Positions 15,590 to 25,292 of a DNA stretch of 64,000 nucleotides are shown one piece after another. Position numbers and translations under genes: made by a program. The stretch's first letter is position 1; every line of letters starts with the position of its first letter. This DNA comes from Pseudomonas anguilliseptica. Its GTDB lineage: Bacteria > Pseudomonadota > Gammaproteobacteria > Pseudomonadales > Pseudomonadaceae. A model generated the notes under the pieces. That model ran no database searches. It was not told the origin of the DNA and saw only the letters and a program-made list of their open reading frames with translations. The DNA lies in assembly GCF_021375795.1 (NCBI RefSeq), contig NZ_JAEIOI010000003.1, forward strand, positions 310,001 to 374,000. The letters run 5' to 3'.

Positions 15590-16514
15590 CTCTGCTCTCG
15601 ACTATTTTGACTATCAGTTCAGTGGAGTATTTTTTTGCTAGCGAATGTAAGAAGGATGGTTCCACATGCTTTGCGAAAGACAGTAGGCCTCTAAGATGTT
15701 GTGTGTGCTCGGGGTCTAATTTATTTAGTATGTATTGATGGACTAAATGTTTGATGTATCTTTTTCGGCTTCGCCCAAGAGAAAGCTTTTGATCGTTGCT
15801 AATTGTAATCCCGGTGACGTGTCTGTTATGGGCTGTAGATGAGAATTTTGTTTTTTTGCGATTGACTCTTATCTCGCTGCCAAATAAAGTCATAAGTTGA
15901 ATTTCGATAAGACGTGGCAACTCGAAAAGAGTATTTTTTTGATTGGTTGAAAAGGTTAAGTCATCAGCGTATCGCGTATATTTAATTTCTCTCTCTGCAC
16001 ACAACACTTGCACAGCGCCATCAAATTTATACATGAAGAAATTGGAGACAAGGGGAGAGCTTGGAGCGCCAATGCTTAGAATCAGACGTCCTCCCGTTGT
16101 TTTGCTGGGACACCAGAAAAGTAGATTCTCAAGTGTTCGCTTGTCTGTTTCTGGAGGTCTGGGCAGTATCGACCCCCATACTTTCCAAAATAACTCGCTA
16201 CTTATTGAGTTAAAGAAGTTCTCTAGGTCGAGCTTTAGCAGGTAGCGATTGTTTTTGTGAGCGTTGGCGTTATTTTTGATGCTGAGTCCTTTACGATAGG
16301 CCATCGCGGACTCGTGTATGGGGAGGTCTTGTAGTTCTAGAAACTTGCGCTGATATATTTTTAATTCTTTTGAGGGTTGAGCTATAACCCTATGCCCCGA
16401 TGTTCGCTTAGGAATTGTATAAACTTTATATTTTTTAGGTGCGTTATTTAGGAAGAGCGTGACGTCCGTTGGGCTCTTCTTAAGCACTAATGCAAGTTGC
16501 TCAACTACAGTCAT
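15582..16514 (-). CDS. Retron reverse transcriptase (Ec78/Eco7-like)
   Basis: A 310-aa retron reverse transcriptase. It has KYKVYTIPKRTSGHRVIAQP near residue 29, the retron-specific NAxxH motif as NANAH (82-86), the first catalytic Asp in LDLENFF, the catalytic YADD at 182-185 and VTG at 233-235, which recognises the msr stem. As I recall retron-Ec78 RT, the two align through most of their length. Start choice: ATG 16514 (MTVVEQLALVLKKS) has GGAAG upstream at good spacing and matches the family start; ATGs at 16517 and 16526 are possible. The gene follows the msr-msd RNA and a terminator. Confidence 0.95.
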   Translation of the reverse strand: MTVVEQLALVLKKSPTDVTLFLNNAPKKYKVYTIPKRTSGHRVIAQPSKELKIYQRKFLELQDLPIHESAMAYRKGLSIKNNANAHKNNRYLLKLDLENFFNSISSELFWKVWGSILPRPPETDKRTLENLLFWCPSKTTGGRLILSIGAPSSPLVSNFFMYKFDGAVQVLCAEREIKYTRYADDLTFSTNQKNTLFELPRLIEIQLMTLFGSEIRVNRKKTKFSSTAHNRHVTGITISNDQKLSLGRSRKRYIKHLVHQYILNKLDPEHTQHLRGLLSFAKHVEPSFLHSLAKKYSTELIVKIVESRDE

Positions 16515-16526
16515 CATGACTTCCAT

Positions 16527-16557
16527 AAAAAAGCCCAAGAGTATCACTCTTGGGCTT
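16527..16557 (-). terminator. Intrinsic terminator between the retron RNA and the RT gene
   Basis: On the minus strand AAGCCCAAGAGT and ACTCTTGGGCTT form a perfect 12-bp stem with a 3-base loop, followed by a run of six T. The first possible RT start codon comes directly after the T run. It would let most transcripts end after the msr-msd RNA and give RT-ptuA-ptuB by read-through. Confidence 0.85.
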
Positions 16558-16705
16558 AACTCTTTACTAGAGGAAGCGATAGTCTCGCAACCTGATTGAG
16601 GAACGAAATCAGGTTGCGAGACTATCGCAACCACAATCTCGTTCAATAACTTAGAGTCTGGCTAAACACCCGACTAGACGAGTTCGTCCTAAGCTAAAGA
16701 GCTCT
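16558..16705 (-). ncRNA. Retron msr-msd non-coding RNA
   Basis: Read on the minus strand: a1 AGCTCTTTA (16695-16703) pairs with a2 TAAAGAGTT (16558-16566). Directly after a1 comes the TTAGC context of the priming guanosine. The msr part has a GACGAACTCGTC hairpin and a second one, AGTCGG-loop-CCAGACT. The msd is a perfect 22-bp stem (16576-16597 with 16607-16628) with a 9-base loop. This is the canonical a1-msr-msd-a2 order, directly upstream of the RT gene. The 5' end is inferred from the promoter. Confidence 0.9.
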
Positions 16706-16708
16706 GTT

Positions 16709-16739
16709 AGCATAGCTCATTTTTTTGGCGCTTTGGCAA
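16709..16739 (-). promoter_or_regulatory. Predicted promoter of the retron RNA
   Basis: On the minus strand TTGCCA (16739-16734) and TATGCT (16714-16709) are separated by 19 bp. Transcription would start about 16703-16705, exactly at the a1 arm. The spacer is longer than ideal, so strength is uncertain. Confidence 0.45.
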
Positions 16740-17060
16740 TTTGTTATCGGAGAGTTGAAGGAACTATTAAGTATTCGCTGGGTGGAGTAGCTCAGCTTGG
16801 CTGGCGCCTTGGCCACGAATGGCCTGAGGTTGTCTAGCGTGATCGGCAGTTTAGGAGCGGAAAAGACCGCTTGCAAAAGATCGATCCCGCTTACCGAGAT
16901 GCCAGGTTTTTTTCGCGAGAGACCTTTGGTCGAGGCTAGCGCGGCCATAGCGACATCTGAATGACGCCCGCCAAAAAATTAAGTACCTTTCTGAGTGCCT
17001 TTTAGGATTGTCGATCTTTCAGGAACTTTGATTTTGTTGGCTTTGTGCTTTTTGGTTTGG
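16740..17060. other. Gene-free segment between the retron and attR
   Basis: No supported gene. A minus-strand frame (16694-16948) covers the retron promoter and has no ribosome site. The decamer AAGTACCTTT at 16981-16990 also occurs at 4021-4030 near the integrase, and a relative, AGTGCCTTTT, follows at 16994-17003; these could be integrase arm sites at the right end. Confidence 0.5.
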
Positions 17061-17079
17061 TTCCTGGTGCCGGCACCAT
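17061..17079 (+). repeat. attR core, 19-bp direct repeat
   Basis: Identical to 3877-3895 (3' end of tRNA-Thr). Bases just upstream (tggtttgg) do not continue the tRNA, so this copy marks the far end of the element. Confidence 0.93.
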
Positions 17080-17085
17080 ATAAAG

Positions 17086-17116
17086 AAAGCCCCGCAGCGA
17101 TGCGGGGCTTTTTTTT
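17086..17116 (+). terminator. Displaced original terminator of tRNA-Thr
   Basis: AAAGCCCCGCA and TGCGGGGCTTT pair over 11 bp around GCGA and run into eight T. It starts 7 bases after attR, exactly where a terminator would follow the tRNA before the element entered. It now separates the element from the rml operon. Confidence 0.88.
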
Positions 17117-17210
17117 GCCGAAAAAATACTGCAGCTTGCTCACCCTGACGGGGCTTGTAACACTGCCCGCATTGTTCAACGACCACCTGAGCAACGGAAG
17201 GTATAGGCCT

Positions 17211-18278
17211 GTGCGTATCCTTATTACCGGCGGAGCCGGCTTTATCGGTTCGGCGCTGATTCGCCACCTGCTGAATCACACCAAGCATCAGGTGCTCAAC
17301 CTCGACAAGCTGACCTATGCGGGCAATCTAGAGTCGTTGGCCAGCGTTGCCGCTAACCCACGCTATCGCTTTGTGCAGGCGGATATTGCCGACAGCACGG
17401 CCGTCAGCAAGGCACTGGCTGAATTTCAGCCAGATGCGATCATGCACCTAGCGGCCGAGTCGCATGTCGACCGCTCCATCGACGGCCCGGCGGCATTTAT
17501 CCAGACCAATATCGTCGGCACCTATGCGCTGCTCGAAGCCACACGCAGTTATTGGATGCAGCTGGAGCCGGTGCGCAAGGCAGCGTTTCGCTTTCACCAT
17601 ATTTCCACTGACGAGGTGTATGGCGACCTGCATGGCGTGGATGATCTGTTCACCGAGAACACGCCCTACGCACCCAGCTCGCCCTACTCGGCGAGCAAGG
17701 CAGCGTCCGATCATCTGGTGCGCGCCTGGCAGCGTACCTATGGCTTGCCGGTACTGCTGACCAACTGCTCGAACAATTACGGCCCTTACCACTTCCCGGA
17801 AAAACTCATCCCGCTGGTGATCCTCAATGCCCTGGATGGCAAACCACTCCCGGTTTACGGCAATGGCCAGCAGGTACGCGACTGGCTGTATGTGGAAGAC
17901 CATGCCCGCGCACTGTTAAAGGTCGTGAGCGAAGGCAAGGTCGGCGAGACCTACAATGTCGGCGGGCATAACGAGCAGAAGAACCTGCATGTGGTGGAAA
18001 GCATCTGTGCGCTGCTGGACGAACTGGCCCCGCGACAGAACGGCTCGTATAAAGAGCAGATCAGTTTCGTCAGCGACCGTCCAGGCCATGACCTGCGCTA
18101 CGCCATCGATGCCAGCAAGATCGAACGCGAGCTGAGCTGGAAACCCGAGGAAACCTTCGCCAGCGGCCTGCGTAAAACCGTGCACTGGTACCTGAACAAC
18201 CTCGACTGGTGCCGCCGCGTGCAGGATGGCAGCTACCAACGCGAACGCCTCGGCACACTGCAAGGAACAGCACAATGA
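17211..18278 (+). CDS. rmlB: dTDP-glucose 4,6-dehydratase
   Basis: A 355-aa extended SDR enzyme, second step of dTDP-L-rhamnose synthesis. The N-terminal NAD motif is [15 protein letters not shown], followed by [12 protein letters not shown] and the catalytic YSASKAASD (Tyr-Lys), with STDEVYGDL upstream. The start is GTG at 17211, because the Rossmann motif begins three residues later and GGAAGG lies nine bases upstream; the longer open frame runs back into attR and the terminator. Its stop overlaps rmlA (ATGA). Confidence 0.96.
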   Translation: MRILITGGAGFIGSALIRHLLNHTKHQVLNLDKLTYAGNLESLASVAANPRYRFVQADIADSTAVSKALAEFQPDAIMHLAAESHVDRSIDGPAAFIQTNIVGTYALLEATRSYWMQLEPVRKAAFRFHHISTDEVYGDLHGVDDLFTENTPYAPSSPYSASKAASDHLVRAWQRTYGLPVLLTNCSNNYGPYHFPEKLIPLVILNALDGKPLPVYGNGQQVRDWLYVEDHARALLKVVSEGKVGETYNVGGHNEQKNLHVVESICALLDELAPRQNGSYKEQISFVSDRPGHDLRYAIDASKIERELSWKPEETFASGLRKTVHWYLNNLDWCRRVQDGSYQRERLGTLQGTAQ

Positions 18279-19141
18279 AAGGCATCATTCTCGCCGGCGG
18301 CTCCGGCAGCCGCCTGCATCCGATTACCCTGGGCGTGTCCAAGCAACTGCTGCCGATCTATGACAAGCCGATGATCTATTACCCGATCTCGGTGCTGATG
18401 CTCGCCGGTATTCGCGAAATCCTGATTATTTCCACCCCGCAGGACCTGCCGAATTTTCGCAAGATGCTTGGCGATGGCAGCCAGTTCGGGGTGCACTTTG
18501 AATACTGCGAGCAGCCCTCGCCAGATGGCCTGGCCCAGGCCTTTATTCTCGGTGAAGACTTTATCGGTGCGGATTCGGTGTGCCTGATCCTTGGCGACAA
18601 TATCTTCCATGGCCAGCACTTCACCGAGAAACTCCTGCGCGCCGCCGCCGAGCCCTCCGGGGCGACGGTGTTTGGCTACTGGGTCAGTGATCCACAGCGC
18701 TTCGGCGTGATCGAGTTCGACGCTCAGGGCAAGGCCATTTCCATCGAGGAAAAACCGGCCAGGCCGAAATCCAGCTACGCGGTGACCGGCCTGTATTTCT
18801 ACGACAACGATGTGGTCGAGATCGCCAAAGCCGTCAAACCTTCGGCACGCGGCGAGCTGGAAATCACCGACATCAACAACGCCTACCTGAAACGCGGCGA
18901 TCTGCGTGTCGAACGCTTCGGTCGTGGCTTTGCCTGGCTCGACACCGGCACCCACGACAGCCTGCTGGATGCCTCGCAATATGTGCAGACCATCGAGCAG
19001 CGCCAGGGTCTGAAAGTCGCATGCCTGGAAGAAATCGCTTATCAGCAGGGCTGGATCGATCGCCAGCAACTGCTGGCCCAAGCCAAAGCTTTTGGCAAAA
19101 CCGGTTACGGTCACTACCTGTTCAAACTGGCCGAGGAATAA
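18275..19141 (+). CDS. rmlA: Glucose-1-phosphate thymidylyltransferase
   Basis: A 288-aa nucleotidyltransferase, the first step of dTDP-L-rhamnose synthesis. The signature [16 protein letters not shown] with the catalytic Arg lies at the N-terminus, followed by [14 protein letters not shown] and the metal-binding ILGDNIFHG. The start overlaps rmlB by 4 bp. It is usually feedback-inhibited by dTDP-rhamnose. The gene order B-A-C-D differs from the B-D-A-C of P. aeruginosa. Confidence 0.96.
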   Translation: MKGIILAGGSGSRLHPITLGVSKQLLPIYDKPMIYYPISVLMLAGIREILIISTPQDLPNFRKMLGDGSQFGVHFEYCEQPSPDGLAQAFILGEDFIGADSVCLILGDNIFHGQHFTEKLLRAAAEPSGATVFGYWVSDPQRFGVIEFDAQGKAISIEEKPARPKSSYAVTGLYFYDNDVVEIAKAVKPSARGELEITDINNAYLKRGDLRVERFGRGFAWLDTGTHDSLLDASQYVQTIEQRQGLKVACLEEIAYQQGWIDRQQLLAQAKAFGKTGYGHYLFKLAEE

Positions 19142-19143
19142 AC

Positions 19144-19689
19144 ATGCAGGCGATCAGCACCAAGCTGCCCGGCGTGCTCATTCTCGAACCCAAGGTGTTC
19201 GGCGATGAACGCGGTTTTTTCTTCGAAAGCTTCAATGCCCGCGCATTTGCCGAGGCCACCGGCCTGCAGTGTGAATTCGTTCAGGACAACCATTCGCGCT
19301 CGCAGCGCGGCGTATTACGCGGGCTGCATTACCAGGTGCAACAGGCGCAGGGCAAGCTGGTACGGGTTAGCGCCGGTGCAGTCTTTGACGTGGCCGTGGA
19401 CCTGCGCCGCAGCTCGCCAACTTTCGGCAAATGGGTAGGCACCTTATTGTCCGCCGAGAACAAGCGCCAACTGTGGGTGCCGGCAGGCTTTGCTCATGGT
19501 TTTGTGGTACTTAGCGAGTTCGCCGAATTTCTCTACAAGACCACCGATTACTATGCGCCGGAGCACGAGCGCTGCATCCGCTGGAATGATCCGACCCTGG
19601 CCATCGACTGGCCGCTGGATGACGCGCCGCAGTTATCCGCCAAGGATCAGGCAGGACTCAGCTTTGTCGATGCGCAGGTCTTCCCATGA
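19144..19689 (+). CDS. rmlC: dTDP-4-dehydrorhamnose 3,5-epimerase
   Basis: A 181-aa cupin-fold epimerase, third step. Family motifs are FGDERGFFFESFN, QDNHSRSQRGVLRGLHYQ with the catalytic His, and WVPAGFAHGFVVLSE. ATG 19144 comes two bases after the rmlA stop. The stop overlaps rmlD by 4 bp. Confidence 0.96.
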   Translation: MQAISTKLPGVLILEPKVFGDERGFFFESFNARAFAEATGLQCEFVQDNHSRSQRGVLRGLHYQVQQAQGKLVRVSAGAVFDVAVDLRRSSPTFGKWVGTLLSAENKRQLWVPAGFAHGFVVLSEFAEFLYKTTDYYAPEHERCIRWNDPTLAIDWPLDDAPQLSAKDQAGLSFVDAQVFP

Positions 19690-20552
19690 AAATGCTCCTG
19701 CTCGGCCAGTACGGTCAGGTCAGCCAGGAGCTGCAGCGCGTCCTGCAAGGTGCGGGAGAGTTAACGGTACTGGGCCGCGAGCAGCTGGATCTGACCCAGC
19801 CCGAACTGATCCGCCAGCACGTACAAAATCTGCGCCCCGAGTTGATCATCAATGCCGCCGCGCACACCGCGGTGGATCAGGCTGAGAGCGAGCCGGAGTT
19901 AGCCTTCGCAATCAACGCCACCGCACCCGGCATCCTCGCTGAAGCCGCCGCTGAGCTGGGTGCTCCGCTGATCCACTACTCCACCGACTATGTGTTCGAT
20001 GGCAACCACACCGTCCCCTACCGCGAAAGCGACGCCACCCATCCGCTCAGTGTTTATGGCCGCAGCAAACTGGCAGGCGAGCAGGCGATTCAGGCCGTGG
20101 GCGGCATGCACCTGATTCTGCGCACCAGCTGGGTCTATTCGCAGCACGGCAAAAACTTTCTGCTGACCATGCAACGCCTGCTGCAGGAACGGGAAAGCCT
20201 GTCCGTGGTAAACGACCAGATCGGCGCGCCGACTTGGGCCGGCACCATTGCCCAGGCCACCGCGCAGCTGATTGAGCAGTGGCGCAGCGGCCAAGCCGGT
20301 CCGTGGGGCGTCTATCACCTGACCGCCCAAGGTGAAACCAGCTGGTTCGGTTTTGCCAACGCAATTGCCGCGCACCTGAGTAACCAGGGCAAACGTGTGG
20401 CGACTCTGCAGCCTATCCCCAGCAGCGCTTACCCAAACCCCGCGCAGCGCCCACTTAATTCACGGCTGGACTGCAGCCGCCTGCAGCAGGACTGGAACGT
20501 CCAGCTGCCGGATTGGCAAGCCGCGCTGGAGCAATGCCTGACTCGCTGCTAA
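19686..20552 (+). CDS. rmlD: dTDP-4-dehydrorhamnose reductase
   Basis: A 288-aa SDR enzyme, the last step to dTDP-L-rhamnose used in LPS core, O-antigen or rhamnolipid. The N-terminal LLGQYGQVSQEL replaces the stricter GxxGxxG form typical of RmlD, followed by NAAAHTAVDQAE, STDYVFDG and the catalytic YGRSKLAGE. It closes the four-gene operon; the 158 bp after it hold no clear terminator. Confidence 0.95.
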   Translation: MKMLLLGQYGQVSQELQRVLQGAGELTVLGREQLDLTQPELIRQHVQNLRPELIINAAAHTAVDQAESEPELAFAINATAPGILAEAAAELGAPLIHYSTDYVFDGNHTVPYRESDATHPLSVYGRSKLAGEQAIQAVGGMHLILRTSWVYSQHGKNFLLTMQRLLQERESLSVVNDQIGAPTWAGTIAQATAQLIEQWRSGQAGPWGVYHLTAQGETSWFGFANAIAAHLSNQGKRVATLQPIPSSAYPNPAQRPLNSRLDCSRLQQDWNVQLPDWQAALEQCLTRC

Positions 20553-20710
20553 GCCCTGAAATGCTGAATCTGCTGCAAGCCGCTGACCAGCACACGCTGC
20601 TCGGTACCGTTACTCCAGATTGATGCCAGACTTCTTACAGTGTTGGCCATATCGGCAAGCTTGCCCGCTTATTGCATAAGCGCCTTTCAGGACGTCTAAC
20701 GAGTACACGC

Positions 20711-22525
20711 ATGCCCACCGATCACCCGCATCCCCGCCGCCCGCGCTGGCGCAGCCTGGCCCTCCTGGCACTGCTGCTGACACCGCTGCTGTGGCCCTTG
20801 CAGCAACTGGCCGAGCGTTACTACAGCGGCGTGCTGATCGAACAGAACCGCCAGACCCTCGACCTGTATGTGGCCAACCTACTCGGTACACTGCGGCGCT
20901 ATGAGGTGCTACCGCCGATTCTCGGCGACTTACCCGCCCTGCGCCTGGCCCTGCAACAGCCCGACCGACAGAGCGCCCGCGACAGCGCCAACCGTCTGCT
21001 GGATCAAGTCAGCGCGCAGACTGGCGCCGACGTGATCTACCTGATGGACCCCAACGGCAAGACCCTGGCCGCCTCCAACTGGGAACAGGCCGACTCCTTC
21101 GTCGAGCGCAATTTCGCTTTCCGCCCGTATTTCCGCGAGGCCATCGCCGGCCGCCCAGGGCGCTTCTTCGGTCTCGGCACCACCTCCGGCAAGCGCGGCT
21201 ACTACTTTGCCGCCGCCGTGCGTGACGGTGAACAGAACCTCGGCGCACTGGTGGTCAAGGTCGACCTCGATCACACCGAAACCCTGTGGGGCAATACCCC
21301 GGAGCAGTTACTGGTCACCGACAGCAATGGTGTGGTGATTCTCACCTCCAACAGCCAGTGGCGGTTTACCGCCAGCCGCCCGCTGGACGCCGCCGAACGC
21401 GCCGCGATTGCCGCCAACCTCCCGTACCCGACCCAGGCGCCACCGCCGATCAAGCTCGATGCGCAGAACTGGATCCGCCAGGACCGCGAACTCAAGGAAA
21501 CCGGCTGGACCGTCAGCATCCTCGCCCCGCGCAGCCTGCTCGATCGCCCGGTGCGCACCGCCCTGGTCGCCGGCGGCGGCATGCTGCTGCTGTTGATGCT
21601 GTTGCTCGGCCTGCTCATGCAGCGCCGTCGCCACTACCTGGAACGCATCGCCCTCGACACCCGAGCGCGCCAGCAACTGGAACAGCGCGTACTGGAACGC
21701 ACCCTCGACCTGGAGCGCCTCAACAGCCGGCTGAAGCAGGAGGTTCTGGAACGCGAACAGGCCCAGCAGGAGCTGGTGCAGGCCCAGGACGAGCTGGTGC
21801 AGGCCAGCAAGCTCTCGGCCCTCGGCACCATGAGTGCGAGCATCAGTCATGAGCTCAATCAACCGCTGGCGGCCATCCGCAGCTATGCCGACAACGCCGG
21901 CGTACTGCTCGATCACCAACGCAACGAGGACGCCCGTGGCAACCTCAAGCTGATCAGCCAGCTCACCGAACGCATGGCCTCGATCATCGCCCACCTGCGT
22001 GCCTTTGCCCGCCGCGACCGCCACGCCCCGGAAAGCGTGGCCCTGCAACCGGCCATCGATGACGCCCTGGCGCTGCTGGCCAAGCGCCGCCAGGCCATGC
22101 AGGTCGAACTGATCCGCGACCTGCCGGACGCCACCCTGTGGGTGCAGGCCGGAGAAACCCGCCTGCGCCAGGTGCTCGGCAACCTGCTGGCTAATGCCCT
22201 CGACGCCCTGAGTGAAGTGCCACAACCGCGCCGCCTGTGGCTGAGCGCGGAAGTCACCACCAGCGGGGTAGACCTGCACCTGCGCGACAACGGCCCCGGC
22301 TTCAGCCAGGAGGCGCTGCAACGCGCCCGCGAACCCTTTTTTACTACCAAGACCAGCGCCCAGGGCCTCGGCCTTGGCCTGGCCATTTGCGATACCCTGA
22401 TGCGCGCTCTGGGCGGTGAACTGCTGTTCGCCAACCACCCCGACGGCGGCGCTCAGCTGACCCTGCGCCTGCGCGCGGCGGATCAGGGCATCAAAACCCA
22501 GTCGCCAGAGGACTTTGTCGTATGA
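20711..22525 (+). CDS. dctB: C4-dicarboxylate sensor histidine kinase
   Basis: A 604-aa inner membrane kinase. A membrane segment near residues 17-35 precedes a periplasmic double-Cache sensor domain (about 45-280), a second membrane segment (LVAGGGMLLLLMLLLGLLM), a coiled coil, the H-box SISHELNQPLAAIRSY, an N-box NLLANALDAL and ATP-binding DNGPGF and GLGLGLAI. It would sense succinate, fumarate or malate and phosphorylate DctD. ATG 20711 is chosen; an upstream TTG is in frame. The dctD start overlaps its stop. Confidence 0.92.
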   Translation: MPTDHPHPRRPRWRSLALLALLLTPLLWPLQQLAERYYSGVLIEQNRQTLDLYVANLLGTLRRYEVLPPILGDLPALRLALQQPDRQSARDSANRLLDQVSAQTGADVIYLMDPNGKTLAASNWEQADSFVERNFAFRPYFREAIAGRPGRFFGLGTTSGKRGYYFAAAVRDGEQNLGALVVKVDLDHTETLWGNTPEQLLVTDSNGVVILTSNSQWRFTASRPLDAAERAAIAANLPYPTQAPPPIKLDAQNWIRQDRELKETGWTVSILAPRSLLDRPVRTALVAGGGMLLLLMLLLGLLMQRRRHYLERIALDTRARQQLEQRVLERTLDLERLNSRLKQEVLEREQAQQELVQAQDELVQASKLSALGTMSASISHELNQPLAAIRSYADNAGVLLDHQRNEDARGNLKLISQLTERMASIIAHLRAFARRDRHAPESVALQPAIDDALALLAKRRQAMQVELIRDLPDATLWVQAGETRLRQVLGNLLANALDALSEVPQPRRLWLSAEVTTSGVDLHLRDNGPGFSQEALQRAREPFFTTKTSAQGLGLGLAICDTLMRALGGELLFANHPDGGAQLTLRLRAADQGIKTQSPEDFVV

Positions 22526-23916
22526 GCATGATCGATTCCCGCACCCAGGTGCTGTTGATCGATGACGACCCGCACCTGCGTCAGGCATTGAGCCAGACCC
22601 TCGATCTGGCGGGGCTCAAGGTCAGCACCCTGGCCGATGCCCATGGCGTGGCCGCGCGCATCGAGCGCGACTGGCCCGGCGTGGTGGTCAGCGATATCCG
22701 CATGCCCGGTATCGACGGCCTGCAACTGCTGCAACAACTGCAGGAACAGGACCCGGAACTGCCCGTGCTGTTGATCACCGGCCACGGCGATGTACCGCTG
22801 GCCGTGCAAGCCATGCGCGCCGGCGCCTATGACTTTCTCGAGAAACCATTCGCCAGCGATGACCTGCAGGGCAGTGTGCGCCGCGCCCTCGAAGTGCGCC
22901 GCCTGGTCCTGGATAACCGCAGCCTGCGCCTGGCCCTGGCGGATCGCCACACCCTGTCGGCGCGGTTAGTCGGGCAATCCCCGGCCATGCAACGCTTGCG
23001 CGAACAGATCGGCGCCCTGGCCGGAATCAATAGCGATGTGCTGATCCTTGGCGAAACCGGTGCCGGCAAGGAAGTGGTAGCGCGCGCCCTGCACGATCTG
23101 TCGAGCCGCCGCGCCGGGCCGTTTGTGGCCATCAACGCCGGCGCCCTGGCCGAATCGGTGGTGGAAAGCGAGCTGTTCGGTCACGAGCAAGGTGCCTTTA
23201 CCGGCGCACAGAAACGCCGCATCGGCAAGTTCGAATTCGCCAACGGCGGCACCCTGTTTCTCGATGAAATCGAAAGCATGACCCTCGATGTTCAGGTCAA
23301 GCTGCTGCGCCTGCTGCAGGAGCGCGTGGTCGAGCGCCTCGGTGGCAATCAGCTGATCCCGCTGGACATCCGGGTGATTGCGGCGACCAAGGAAGACCTG
23401 CGCCAGGCCGCCGATCAGGGCCGCTTCCGCGCCGACCTGTATTACCGCCTGAACGTCGCACCGCTGCGTATCCCTGCCCTGCGCGAGCGCGGTGAAGATG
23501 CGCTGCTGCTGTTCCAGCACTTTGCCGAAGCCGCCAGCAGCCGCCATGGCCTGGCCGAACGCAGCCTGCAACCCGGGCAACGAGCAGCCCTGCTGCGCCA
23601 CCCCTGGCCAGGCAACGTGCGCGAGCTGCAGAACGCCGCCGAGCGCTTTGCCCTGGGCCTGGAGCTGGACCTCGATCTGCAGGCCCAGGCTGCGGCGCCA
23701 CTGCCCGATGAGGACGGCAACAGCGGCGGCCTGAACGCCCAGGTAGAAGCCTTTGAGCGCAGCCTGATCAGCGCTGAACTGAGCCGCTCACACAGTTCGT
23801 TGCGCAGCCTGGCCGAAGCCCTCGGAGTGCCACGCAAGACCCTACACGACAAATTGCGCAAACATGGCCTGAGCTTCGCCGATGCTGGCGGAAGCTCGCC
23901 AGACAACCCCGAGTAA
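22522..23916 (+). CDS. dctD: Sigma-54-dependent C4-dicarboxylate response regulator
   Basis: A 464-aa NtrC-family activator: receiver domain with acidic pair DDD and phospho-acceptor D58 (VVVSDIRMPG), AAA+ domain with Walker A GETGAGKE and the sigma-54 contact loop GAFTGA (ELFGHEQGAFTGAQ), and a C-terminal Fis-type helix-turn-helix (SLRSLAEALGVPRKTLHDKL). Phosphorylated DctD would activate the sigma-54 promoter at 24042 in front of dctP. Confidence 0.95.
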   Translation: MSMIDSRTQVLLIDDDPHLRQALSQTLDLAGLKVSTLADAHGVAARIERDWPGVVVSDIRMPGIDGLQLLQQLQEQDPELPVLLITGHGDVPLAVQAMRAGAYDFLEKPFASDDLQGSVRRALEVRRLVLDNRSLRLALADRHTLSARLVGQSPAMQRLREQIGALAGINSDVLILGETGAGKEVVARALHDLSSRRAGPFVAINAGALAESVVESELFGHEQGAFTGAQKRRIGKFEFANGGTLFLDEIESMTLDVQVKLLRLLQERVVERLGGNQLIPLDIRVIAATKEDLRQAADQGRFRADLYYRLNVAPLRIPALRERGEDALLLFQHFAEAASSRHGLAERSLQPGQRAALLRHPWPGNVRELQNAAERFALGLELDLDLQAQAAAPLPDEDGNSGGLNAQVEAFERSLISAELSRSHSSLRSLAEALGVPRKTLHDKLRKHGLSFADAGGSSPDNPE

Positions 23917-23967
23917 TTGGCGAAAAACCGCCAAAACCTTCTTCAGCGGCGGCTCTCGCAAGCCGCC
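23917..23967. promoter_or_regulatory. Two dyads, candidate DctD upstream activating sites
   Basis: TTGGCG-N6-CGCCAA (23917-23934) and GGCGGCT-N6-AGCCGCC (23948-23967) have centres 32 bp apart, three helical turns, and lie 75-125 bp upstream of the sigma-54 promoter. The first begins right after the dctD stop, so a weak terminator role is also possible. The design resembles the dyads bound by NtrC-type activators. Confidence 0.45.
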
Positions 23968-24041
23968 AGGCTGCATCCAAAACAGCGCCAGCCCCCGTCA
24001 CACCTGCCCTCCAGCCTGACCAGCGGCAATCGGTCACAGGC

Positions 24042-24057
24042 TGGCATGGCGGTTGCT
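24042..24057 (+). promoter_or_regulatory. Sigma-54 promoter of dctPQM
   Basis: TGGCATGGCGGTTGCT matches the -24/-12 consensus (TGGCAC-N5-TTGCW), with the invariant GG and GC at the correct 10-bp separation. Transcription would start near 24068, 144 bases before dctP. Confidence 0.82.
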
Positions 24058-24061
24058 CTAG

Positions 24062-25201
<1,140 letters not shown>

Positions 25202-25242
25202 GGCACAACGGGTCGGCTGACGGCCCGCACTACCTTCACTGA

Positions 25243-25267
25243 ACACCCGGGCCCACTGCCCGGGTGT
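25243..25267 (+). terminator. Attenuator-like hairpin between dctP and dctQ
   Basis: ACACCCGGGC and GCCCGGGTGT pair over 10 bp around CCACT. There is no T run, so it likely limits read-through or protects the dctP message, giving more binding protein than permease. Confidence 0.6.
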
Positions 25268-25292
25268 ACCGCCCACCACTCTGGAGACTCTA

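Noticed and set aside
16785..16815. TAGCTCAGCTTGG-like segment resembling a tRNA D arm
   Set aside because: No matching anticodon stem, T arm or acceptor stem follows; the similarity is limited to one short stretch.
16694..16948. Minus-strand frame of 84 codons between the retron and attR
   Set aside because: It has no ribosome site, no recognisable domain and it spans the retron promoter and a1 arm; more likely a chance frame.
16995..17210. Longer N-terminus for rmlB
   Set aside because: The extension would read through attR and the tRNA terminator; the Rossmann motif begins right after GTG 17211 with a proper ribosome site.
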